From NCBI GenBank assembly GCA_964371035.1, contig CAYJLG010000006.1:1-64000 (forward strand): a stretch of 64,000 bases of DNA, in the 5' to 3' direction. A program made the position numbers and the translations under genes. Source of the DNA: UBA1535 sp964371035 (GTDB lineage Bacteria > Bacillota > Clostridia > Tissierellales > Sedimentibacteraceae). Under the pieces are notes generated by a model. That model had not been told where the DNA came from. It worked only from the letters and a program-made list of their open reading frames with translations, and made no database searches. Positions 54,478-62,242 of the stretch are shown here, one piece after another. How positions within the stretch are numbered: position 1 is the first letter of the stretch; every line of letters starts with the position of its first letter.

Positions 54478-55170
54478 TCAAAGTAAAAGCTTACCAAATT
54501 CAATTATTTTTTTATAATACGAATCAATTTTGTCTTTCAAGTTGTATTTTTCTAATAAAAAATTTGTAAGATCAAAAGCTAAGTCAATATTTCTAACGAA
54601 TTCCGAGTGATCTCCTATATAACTAACTGCTTGTGAATTTAAAACTAACTTGCTATCTATACCAATTATTTCTATAAATTTGGGCAAATTAAATTCATAT
54701 GATATACTAACTCTTATTAAACTACTCAATCCTTCCGATTCTGAGCTAATATCTGTTGTCACATTGCCACCCGGCAAAAAATATCCACCTGAAAAAATAT
54801 CGTTTAATTCATTTTCATAATCATCATAATTTTTAGAATGAATTCCAATTAAATATCTGTACGGATCATGTGTACTAAAAACATCTGTTATAAAATCTTT
54901 ACTCGGACTAAAATTATAATCTAACAATACATCCTTTTCACCTGCATCAAAATCTGATGATAAATCATAAAATTGCTCGTATCCTGGAAAAATTATATTG
55001 TTGCATATTTTTTTAGACATATTTACTGCTTGCATATACATTACAGCTTGCTGAATTTGGATAAGGCATAGATAAAACAGCATGAAAACTACAATCATTA
55101 CAATCGGCACAACTAATGTTGCTTCTATAGTCATGCTACCTTTTTGATTATAAATCTCTTTGTACATCAT
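54478..55170 (-). CDS. TadE-family pseudopilin
   Basis: A 230-residue protein with the TadE leader: NQKGSMTIEATLVVPIVMIV (Gly then Ser-Met-Thr-Ile-Glu), and a single membrane helix. The mature part is small and polar. It overlaps the Flp gene's end by 23 bases and is translated from there. TadE is a minor pseudopilin required for Tad pilus function. Confidence 0.82.
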   Translation of the reverse strand: MMYKEIYNQKGSMTIEATLVVPIVMIVVFMLFYLCLIQIQQAVMYMQAVNMSKKICNNIIFPGYEQFYDLSSDFDAGEKDVLLDYNFSPSKDFITDVFSTHDPYRYLIGIHSKNYDDYENELNDIFSGGYFLPGGNVTTDISSESEGLSSLIRVSISYEFNLPKFIEIIGIDSKLVLNSQAVSYIGDHSEFVRNIDLAFDLTNFLLEKYNLKDKIDSYYKKIIEFGKLLL

Positions 55171-55381
55171 TTGATATTCTATTAAACATATCTTCTATCA
55201 AGTCACCGAGTTCGTTTCTAAATATAACTGCAATACCTATCAAAATGATTACAATCAACATAATCGCTACAATTTCAGCTCCACCTTTTTCTTCTTTAAT
55301 CAAAGAATTAAATGCATCTTTAACCTTCTTCCTTAACTTTAATCCCGCATTTAAAGTTGCTTTTTTTAATTGATTTGACAT
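55148..55381 (-). CDS. flp: Flp-type major pilin (Flp/Fap)
   Basis: A 77-residue protein with a hydrophilic leader, a cleavage-like GGAEIVAIMLIVIILIGIAVIF stretch (key part GGAEIVAIM; Glu at +5 region) and a short tail. It matches the Flp1 type of the Tad pilus. It lies between tadC and tadE, as expected. Small proteins are often missed, but leader, helix and position support it. Confidence 0.82.
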   Translation of the reverse strand: MSNQLKKATLNAGLKLRKKVKDAFNSLIKEEKGGAEIVAIMLIVIILIGIAVIFRNELGDLIEDMFNRISNDVQRDL

Positions 55382-55413
55382 TGTTTGTCCTCCCTTTTAT
55401 CATATTTTATAAA

Positions 55414-56283
55414 TTAAAAACTTGAAAAAACAGGTACGATTATCATTATCATTACAGCAATTAACATGATTCCAATAGGAATCATCAGCTTTGAACCTGC
55501 TATTTCACTTTTAATCTTAACAATATATTTTTTTCTTTGCCAACTTTCCGCTGCTGTTTGCTTCAATAAAAATGAAACTTCTTTATTTCCTTTTTGCAAA
55601 TTTTGAACTAAAATTGACACAAACTTTCTAATTTCTTTAATATCGCACCGCTCTCCAAACTCTTTATATGCTATAACTTCTGAAGTCGCATTTTCAATGC
55701 TTTCCTCTGTAATTCTCATCTCTCTATATAGTTCTCCTTCGTCTTCTGACACTATTTTCCACGCATTGCGCATGGTCATCCCTGAATTAACTAAAAGTGT
55801 AAGTTTAGATACTGCATTTGGAAAAGTCCTTATCAGTGCTTCTTTCCTTTTAGCTACTTTCAAATCTATATCAAATTCAAAATACCAAATTAAAGTAAAT
55901 AATGCTATAAGTCCAAATATTAATATAAAGGTATCATTAGCCAAAGCTGCAGCAAATAAAACGAATGGCGTAAATGTAATTAGATATGTGAAAATAGCCC
56001 CAGTATAAACATAACAATAGTAACTTGCATAATTTCTCCCATTAATTTGCATAAACTTTTTCTTTCTCTTAATTGATTTTTCAGAATTAAAATCAAATTT
56101 GATCAGATCGGTTATAGAAAAACCAATAAATAAAATATCTTTCATAAAAATTTCATTTTTTTTGAGTGGCTTAATCAAATGATTATAGCAATCATGATAT
56201 TTTACATATAAAATTATCCAAAAAATAGTTATTATACTACCTACACACATTATCATTATCTGAAAAAATCCTACTCCATTCAA
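55414..56283 (-). CDS. tadC: TadC inner-membrane platform protein
   Basis: A 289-residue protein with a T2SF domain (RTFPNAVSKLTLLVNSGMTMRNAWKIV, key parts LTLLVNSGMT, and VSFLLKQTAAESWQRKKYI). Helices lie at both ends. With TadB it forms the pilus assembly platform. The order TadZ-A-B-C is canonical. Confidence 0.88.
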   Translation of the reverse strand: MNGVGFFQIMIMCVGSIITIFWIILYVKYHDCYNHLIKPLKKNEIFMKDILFIGFSITDLIKFDFNSEKSIKRKKKFMQINGRNYASYYCYVYTGAIFTYLITFTPFVLFAAALANDTFILIFGLIALFTLIWYFEFDIDLKVAKRKEALIRTFPNAVSKLTLLVNSGMTMRNAWKIVSEDEGELYREMRITEESIENATSEVIAYKEFGERCDIKEIRKFVSILVQNLQKGNKEVSFLLKQTAAESWQRKKYIVKIKSEIAGSKLMIPIGIMLIAVMIMIIVPVFSSF

Positions 56284-56328
56284 TTCAATACCTCCATCAA
56301 ACTATTATAAAATAACTAATCACAAATT

Positions 56329-57042
56329 TTAAACGCTTATATCTGTAATTTTATTTCCTAAAAAATATGCAAAAATTACTGTGCACATTACAATACTCCT
56401 TATGATGATATTTATTGGGTTTGATGCTGAAAAAGTTCTGTCGCCTAAAAAATTTAATGCTAATGTAATTACAAAAGGCATAGTTAACATAATGTATAAT
56501 TCAGTTTTTTTCTCAGCTATCGTAGCTTTTATATCCATTTCTATCTCTATTTTTTCATTGATTATATCTTTAGTTTCGTTGATTACAGCTTTTAGATTTC
56601 CTCCTGTCCTGTTACACGAATTAAATATATCGGCAAAATTTTTAATGTCTTCAACTCCGCTTCGTTTTGCAAAATTATCTAACAATATTTCAATAGTATA
56701 TCCATTTTCCATGCCTATAACGATAGAATTTGTCTCGTTAAAAATGTTAGATTCGTCATTATATAGTAATCTCATGTCTTCTAAAACATCGTTAAATGCA
56801 TTTTGTGTATTTTTACCTGCTGAATAGGACGAGGCTAGTGATTCTAAGAAATCCTTGAATTGCATCAACAATATGTTTTTTTCTTTTTTTATTAAATTCT
56901 TTTTGTAGATTGGTAAAAATAAAATTGAAATGATTAATCCACAAATAGAGCTAAAACCCATATTTTGAAACAGTATTTGTAGTGCTAAAAAAACTAAGAC
57001 AAATGCTATAGCCGTACCTTTAGATATATCTTTAGTTCTCAT
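56329..57042 (-). CDS. tadB: TadB inner-membrane platform protein
   Basis: A 237-residue protein with the T2SF pattern LLMQFKDFLESLASSYSAGKNTQNAFNDV and CNRTGGNLKAVINETKDII (key parts SSYSAGKN, RTGGNLK), with a pair of membrane helices before and after. It is shorter than many TadB proteins (often >300). It adjoins tadC with a 45-base gap and tadA with a 100-base gap. Confidence 0.85.
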   Translation of the reverse strand: MRTKDISKGTAIAFVLVFLALQILFQNMGFSSICGLIISILFLPIYKKNLIKKEKNILLMQFKDFLESLASSYSAGKNTQNAFNDVLEDMRLLYNDESNIFNETNSIVIGMENGYTIEILLDNFAKRSGVEDIKNFADIFNSCNRTGGNLKAVINETKDIINEKIEIEMDIKATIAEKKTELYIMLTMPFVITLALNFLGDRTFSASNPINIIIRSIVMCTVIFAYFLGNKITDISV

Positions 57043-57142
57043 TTCAAAAGTATTATAATCTTTTCCATTCCCTACTATGCTTTTAATCTTGGTATATTTA
57101 TATTTCTTAATTTAAAACCACCTCATTTCTGATTAGATTTTG

Positions 57143-58378
57143 TTAAACTATATTGGAGCTGTCGAGTTTTTTTGTATTTAAAAGTGTATTTTCAGTTTGT
57201 TGTAACTCTCCAACTACTTTATCACTAGCGTTTGAAGCATCGCTTTCTACTTCAACAAATTCAAACAACTTACGAGTAAGAATTTCACCATCTTCTATTC
57301 CTACTATTTCACTAATTTCTACTACTTTTCTAGATTTATCTCTCATCCTTGACAAGTGCACAATTATGTCTATTGCTGATGCAATTTGATGTCTAACTGC
57401 GCTTAAAGGCAAGTTTTCTCCTACTGTCAATACCATAGTTTCGAGCCTGCTTAACATATCTTTGGCTGAGTTTGCATGTCCAGTAGACAATGATCCATCG
57501 TGACCCGTATTCATTGCTTGTAGCATATCAAATGCTTCTATGCCTCTTACCTCACCTACTACAATTCTCTCTGGTCTCATCCTAAGCGCCGTTTTGATTA
57601 GATCTCTCATGTTTACTTCGCCTGCACCTGCACTATTTATATTTCTCGTTTCCATCCTTATCAAATTTTCGATACCAATTATTTGCAATTCAGCTGAATC
57701 CTCTATCGTAATTACGCGCTCATCTTTTGGTATAAAATTTGACAATGCATTTAAAAAAGTAGTTTTGCCCGATCCTGTTCCACCGCTAATAAATATATTA
57801 TATTTAGCTTTTACGAGTAACTCTAAAAAATTTGCTACTTCTTGAGTAATAGATTCAAATTCAATCAACTTTTTGATAGTCATCGGTGTTTTCGAGAATT
57901 TTCTAATCGTTACTAGTGCACCATTTAAAGCAATAGGTGGCAGCACGACGTTTACCCTTGATCCATCTGGCAATCTAGCATCTACTATCGGATTAGCCTG
58001 ATTAACTTCACGCCCAGCTTTTCCAACAATCCTTTGGATAAGATCTCCTAGTTTTTCTTCGTTATCAAATTTTTCTTTTAACTTACTTATTCTTCCATTT
58101 TTTTCAATAAATATATTCTCATATCCATTAATCATGATTTCAGTTATTTCTTCATCTTCCATTATGCTATCTAGCAGACCAAAACCTCTTATTGAATTAT
58201 ATATTCTGTTTGATATTTCAAGTTTAGCCTCTAATGTCAAAAACATTTTTTGATTAATATTTTCAGTATTAATCGTTAATTCGATAAACTCCAACAAATC
58301 TTTGTCATTTATCTCGTTTAAACTTATTTCATTGTCAACTTTTTCTTTAATCATCTCATAAAATTTTTGATATCTCAT
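57143..58378 (-). CDS. tadA: TadA/CpaF secretion ATPase
   Basis: A 411-residue type II/IV secretion ATPase of the TadA (CpaF) group. Walker A ISGGTGSGKTTFLNAL, Asp box ITIEDSAELQI, Walker B ERIVVGEVRGIEAFDML and the His box TGHDGSLSTGHANSAKDML are all intact. It powers Flp polymerisation. It starts one base after the tadZ stop. Confidence 0.94.
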   Translation of the reverse strand: MRYQKFYEMIKEKVDNEISLNEINDKDLLEFIELTINTENINQKMFLTLEAKLEISNRIYNSIRGFGLLDSIMEDEEITEIMINGYENIFIEKNGRISKLKEKFDNEEKLGDLIQRIVGKAGREVNQANPIVDARLPDGSRVNVVLPPIALNGALVTIRKFSKTPMTIKKLIEFESITQEVANFLELLVKAKYNIFISGGTGSGKTTFLNALSNFIPKDERVITIEDSAELQIIGIENLIRMETRNINSAGAGEVNMRDLIKTALRMRPERIVVGEVRGIEAFDMLQAMNTGHDGSLSTGHANSAKDMLSRLETMVLTVGENLPLSAVRHQIASAIDIIVHLSRMRDKSRKVVEISEIVGIEDGEILTRKLFEFVEVESDASNASDKVVGELQQTENTLLNTKKLDSSNIV

Positions 58379-58379
58379 C

Positions 58380-59453
58380 TTAGTTCACCCGATTTAAATG
58401 ATTATTTACTTCCTTAAAAACATCTTCGTGATTTGCTATTTTTTTAGTAACTAGCAAAATATTTTCGTCATTGATATGCGGAATAATTGCTGCTACTTTG
58501 AAATTCAAATCGTTTTTGACTATATCTTTTCCTTTGATATATTTGTTATACACAAAACAAATTTTTTCCACCAAGTTTTCTTCTACTTGCTCAGAATACA
58601 TTTCTATAATAGATAAAATACTTTTTAACTTTATTTTGTTTTCAATAGTTGAATTTAATACAATAAAAATTTTATTGCAATTTTGTATCAACGCTTGTGT
58701 AATTTCATTGTATAAAAAATTGCAGTCTATGATTACAAAATCAAATTCGCTTGAATTTTTCAAAGTCACTATTAATCTCTCTAAGTCATCTTTTGTTATC
58801 TCTGTAATTTCAGCAGGGTTTTTGGAGGTTTGCCAAAAGAAAACTCCACTTTCATCTTGTCTGACAACACTTTCTAATCTGCTTACCAAGTCAATTTTTT
58901 GATTTTTCAAGGCATAAAAAACTTCACCTATCGTATATTTTCCTTCGGCACTAAAAACTGCATCTACAGTCGAAAACATCTGCAAATCAATAAATAACAC
59001 TTTATTACCTGCATTTGCAAGATTGATAGCATGAGCACTTGAAATTGTAGATGCTCCACTTCCGTTTCCGCTAGACATATATGATATGATTTCTGTTATA
59101 TTAAGCTGCACATTCGATTTATCTATTCTAAAATAATTTGAATATATGTTCATTATTTCTTTGTAAATTAAATTGACATTTTGATATTTAAAAATAACTT
59201 TCGTATCATTTTTGATTTCCATATTTTCAACAAGTTTTATCGTCAATATATCTTTAATTATTTTTTCAATAAAAAACACGCTTTCGCCAAGCAAAAGTAC
59301 CTCTACTTTGTTTTCTTTTAAAAACGACCATAGAGAATCTTCACTCGTAAAAGCGTGCAACTCAATTTTTTCATTTAAACTAGTATTTACAGCATCAAAA
59401 AATTTATTTGTATAACAAAAATCCCCATCAAAAATAGCCATCTTGATTTTCAT
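58380..59453 (-). CDS. tadZ: TadZ/CpaE-like localisation ATPase
   Basis: A 357-residue protein with a receiver-like N-terminal half (DGDFCYTNKFFDAVNTSLNEKI) and a MinD/ParA-like C-terminal half. The deviant Walker A reads MSSGNGSGASTISSAHAINLA, in which the signature lysines of KGGxGKT are absent (GNGSGAST), as occurs in TadZ proteins; nucleotide hydrolysis may be weak or lost. FVIIDCNFLYNEI is the Walker B-like part. TadZ recruits the pilus machinery to a cell pole or site. Confidence 0.85.
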   Translation of the reverse strand: MKIKMAIFDGDFCYTNKFFDAVNTSLNEKIELHAFTSEDSLWSFLKENKVEVLLLGESVFFIEKIIKDILTIKLVENMEIKNDTKVIFKYQNVNLIYKEIMNIYSNYFRIDKSNVQLNITEIISYMSSGNGSGASTISSAHAINLANAGNKVLFIDLQMFSTVDAVFSAEGKYTIGEVFYALKNQKIDLVSRLESVVRQDESGVFFWQTSKNPAEITEITKDDLERLIVTLKNSSEFDFVIIDCNFLYNEITQALIQNCNKIFIVLNSTIENKIKLKSILSIIEMYSEQVEENLVEKICFVYNKYIKGKDIVKNDLNFKVAAIIPHINDENILLVTKKIANHEDVFKEVNNHLNRVN

Positions 59454-59519
59454 AATATATCCCCTTTATTACGTATATGATTTCCCCTAAAAATACATAT
59501 ATTTTCTATTTGTTACATA

Positions 59520-59548
59520 ATTATACTATAATTCAAAAAAGAATGCAA
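59520..59548 (-). promoter_or_regulatory. Candidate promoter of the Tad operon
   Basis: TATAAT (59520-59525) with TTGCAT (59543-59548) 17 bases upstream. The -35 box lies inside the stem of the nrdJ terminator, so it would be used only outside read-through. Moderate -35 match. Confidence 0.4.
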
Positions 59549-59573
59549 GAAATTTATATCTCTTGCATTCTTT
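59538..59573 (-). terminator. Rho-independent terminator after nrdJ
   Basis: A perfect 13-base stem (AAAGAATGCAAGA with TCTTGCATTCTTT), 10-base loop and a TTTTTTG tail on the minus strand. Confidence 0.85.
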
Positions 59574-59625
59574 ATATTTATTATCTATTATTTAGAAACA
59601 GTCAATACCGTTCCCGACAAATTAT

Positions 59626-61980
59626 TTATCTTATCGGGCAAACTCCACCGTCACAGCTTTCTGTTCCAACATCAAGTTCTACTTCACTAAGTTCATATTT
59701 ACTTAAAAGAGAAGGAATAAATGGTCTCATTTCTGTAACTCGCTTGTTGTATTCTTCTTCAGTAATTGATTCATATGGCATCAATTGATAGAAACTATCG
59801 TCTAAAGACAAGAATGAAAGCGCAACTACATCATCCCAGTTTTCCCACACCCATTTTTCAACATCTTTCCACTCATTTTCTCTAACATGTACAGTAATCG
59901 AGCAGTTGTGATCAACGTAGTTTTCCATAAACAACTTGTAGTTTTCAAGTTGATCTATAGCACTTACATCATATTTTGTCTTTCCAACAGGAGATTTGCA
60001 AGGGAATTCTACAACTTTTGTCGTACAAGTCATCGGATCTTGTCCTACTTCAGGGTGGATTGAATATCCTAATTCTTCACACACTTTTACTAAAGGATCG
60101 TGACTGTTTATTCTTACTCTTCTTACATAATATGGAGAATGTGAATAATGCACTCCACTAGATACTGTAGGTAGTTGTGACAAAGTTCCTTCTGGTTTTA
60201 CAGTAGTTACTAGTATAGGATTTTTTTCACCTATTTCAGATGAATACCTTTCAGCTTCTTCTTTGGCAATTTTTCTTAATTTTTTAAGCAATTTAGCTTG
60301 TGCTGCTTTATCGAAATCAAGAGCATTTACCATATCTTGCCATCCTGTTAACGAACAACCTGTCAATTTATCTCTTTGCTGTACACCATCCCATTCAGGC
60401 AATTCAAGTTCTACACAAGTCATACGATATGCAGATCTCACAGAAAGTCTTTGAGCTTCTAACAATCCTGCTTCATCAAGAGTATTGTCTTCATTAACAA
60501 ATGCAAATACATTAAGAGTAGTAAGGTTACAAAGACCCTTAGAGTCGAGTAATATTTCACCACAAGGATTTACTCCATTCATGTTTTCTCTTCTCTTAGC
60601 ACCAGCAACTTCGTTTACCCAGCCTGGTTCTCCAGAATATCTCATCTGCTCTATCTGCCAATGCAATTGCTCTTTTGTAGGTTTAGCTTTGTAGTAAATA
60701 GAGTTATTGCTCATCTGTCTGTGAATAATATCTTTATCAACAATCCATTGTCCATCAATTTGTTTATATAAGTTAGATTTAGCTTCTACACAATCGACAT
60801 CGTCATAATCTATTAGAATTATTTCTGCAGTTCTTCTAACGCCTCCAACAACTACATTTTCGCCTATTATATTTGCAATATCTAAACAATCTATAGGCTT
60901 TACCTTAAATCTTTGTTGGCCTACTATGCTTGATCTTTTCTTGATAACTTTATCAATTTTTGTAAACATGTTTTTCAAACTTTCGTGTCCACTTGCAGTT
61001 CCGCCAAAAGTTTTAAGCGCTTCACCTTTAGGTCTAACATTGTCATAATTAATAACTATTGTAGCAATGTTTCTATATTCTGAGCTGTATATTAGCTTTA
61101 AGAAGAAATCTAACGCCTGAACCCAGCCTTCCTTGCTATCACCTATTACTATTGTAGCAGTGCTGTTTTGTCTGAATTCTAGACAAGTATTGTCTTCTCT
61201 TTTTTCATTTTCTTTAGGGCTATATGCAGTATGAATAATTTTGTAGTCGCTTCTAATTTTAGGTAATTTTTCTACGTCTGACTTAAGTAATCTAACGCCT
61301 ACACCTGAACCTATCATCAGTAGGTAAAACAAATCTCTAAATGCAGGGAAGTTGTCAATAACTTCAAATGCACAGTTAAAGTTTGCCATAGGGTAATTAT
61401 ACGATACAGGCGTGCCTCCAACCCAAAAAGTTCTACCTGAAAGGAATTGTCTAAGGTTAAAAATATTGTCATACAAGGCTTCTGCTTCTTCTTTAGTCGT
61501 TGGTACCAAACTACAGTTGTATTCTACTGCTCTTCTAACAGTTTCCCACCAATATTCTCTTCTTCTTTCTTCTTCTAACCATCTAGAATATGTTCTATAA
61601 TAAACAAAACTTCCCAGCTGATTCATAGGGTTTTCAGTATGCTTATATTTGCTAATAAACTCTTCTGACAACAACCTAAAATCTCTACGTTTTCTTTTGT
61701 CTCGAGATTTGTCTCTTTCATACCTATACAATATATATCTTTTAGCAACATCTTTTCTAACTGTATCCATCAGCTTGTCTTCTACTAAATCTTGTATAGC
61801 TTCAACAGGTACAGGCATCTTTTTTTCTTCAAGCTCTTTCTGAATAGCTAGTGATACTTGGTCAACTACCTCTAGGTTAACACCGTCTTTTGTCTCTTTC
61901 ATCGCCTTGACAATGGCATTTTCAATCTTTACGATGTCAAAATCAGCCAGTATACCAGTTCTTTTCAGTATCTTTATCAT
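59626..61980 (-). CDS. nrdJ: Adenosylcobalamin-dependent ribonucleoside-triphosphate reductase (class II)
   Basis: A 784-residue class II reductase close in length to the monomeric Lactobacillus-type enzyme. NFNCAFEV near residue 201 and NPCGEILLDSKGLCNL near residue 471 hold the active-site cysteines, with the latter including the thiyl radical Cys. The redox pair is the C-terminal SCDGGVCPIR (Cys at about 776 and 781). GSGVGVRLLKSDVEKLPK is the substrate-loop region. No inserted intein is seen. It makes dNTPs without oxygen and needs vitamin B12. Two NrdR boxes overlap and adjoin its promoter, and a strong terminator ends it. Confidence 0.94.
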   Translation of the reverse strand: MIKILKRTGILADFDIVKIENAIVKAMKETKDGVNLEVVDQVSLAIQKELEEKKMPVPVEAIQDLVEDKLMDTVRKDVAKRYILYRYERDKSRDKRKRRDFRLLSEEFISKYKHTENPMNQLGSFVYYRTYSRWLEEERRREYWWETVRRAVEYNCSLVPTTKEEAEALYDNIFNLRQFLSGRTFWVGGTPVSYNYPMANFNCAFEVIDNFPAFRDLFYLLMIGSGVGVRLLKSDVEKLPKIRSDYKIIHTAYSPKENEKREDNTCLEFRQNSTATIVIGDSKEGWVQALDFFLKLIYSSEYRNIATIVINYDNVRPKGEALKTFGGTASGHESLKNMFTKIDKVIKKRSSIVGQQRFKVKPIDCLDIANIIGENVVVGGVRRTAEIILIDYDDVDCVEAKSNLYKQIDGQWIVDKDIIHRQMSNNSIYYKAKPTKEQLHWQIEQMRYSGEPGWVNEVAGAKRRENMNGVNPCGEILLDSKGLCNLTTLNVFAFVNEDNTLDEAGLLEAQRLSVRSAYRMTCVELELPEWDGVQQRDKLTGCSLTGWQDMVNALDFDKAAQAKLLKKLRKIAKEEAERYSSEIGEKNPILVTTVKPEGTLSQLPTVSSGVHYSHSPYYVRRVRINSHDPLVKVCEELGYSIHPEVGQDPMTCTTKVVEFPCKSPVGKTKYDVSAIDQLENYKLFMENYVDHNCSITVHVRENEWKDVEKWVWENWDDVVALSFLSLDDSFYQLMPYESITEEEYNKRVTEMRPFIPSLLSKYELSEVELDVGTESCDGGVCPIR

Positions 61981-62016
61981 TTCGTTTCCCTCTCCTTATC
62001 GTATGTATTTCGTTCA

Positions 62017-62074
62017 ACACTACATATTGTATCACCAAGCTTTATACATGTCAATATAATACTATATGTAGTAT
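62017..62074 (-). promoter_or_regulatory. nrdJ promoter with two NrdR boxes
   Basis: On the minus strand TTGACA (62049-62054) and TACAAT (62026-62031) are 17 bases apart. Two NrdR-type 16-mers, ACACTACATATTGTAT (62017-62032, overlapping the -10) and ATACTATATGTAGTAT (62059-62074, just upstream of the -35), have centres 42 bases apart, which equals four helical turns. NrdR represses ribonucleotide reductase genes from such tandem boxes. NrdR itself is not in the window. Confidence 0.75.
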
Positions 62075-62160
62075 TCGCCATGCAGTTATTTGCATTTCAT
62101 TAGAATATCAATCTTATTTTTTGTCAAGAAATAAAATGTTAAGAATTTTTAACAAAAAAT

Positions 62161-62223
62161 ACAAGCACATACAATATGTTGTGTCTGCATTCGAATTTGC
62201 ATACAATATATTGTTGTGCTTGT
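62161..62223 (-). terminator. Long hairpin terminator of the P-type ATPase gene
   Basis: ACAAGCACATACAATAT (62161-62177) pairs with ATATTGTTGTGCTTGT (62208-62223) with one bulged base, and on the minus strand TTTTTTG-type T-run follows. It ends the ATPase transcript. No gene was recognised in the ~140 bases between it and the nrdJ promoter. Confidence 0.7.
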
Positions 62224-62242
62224 TTAAAAGTGTCTACACTAT

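Noticed and set aside
59626..61980. Intein or insertion in the ribonucleotide reductase
   Set aside because: Length and motif spacing match the normal monomeric class II enzyme, with no splicing motifs.
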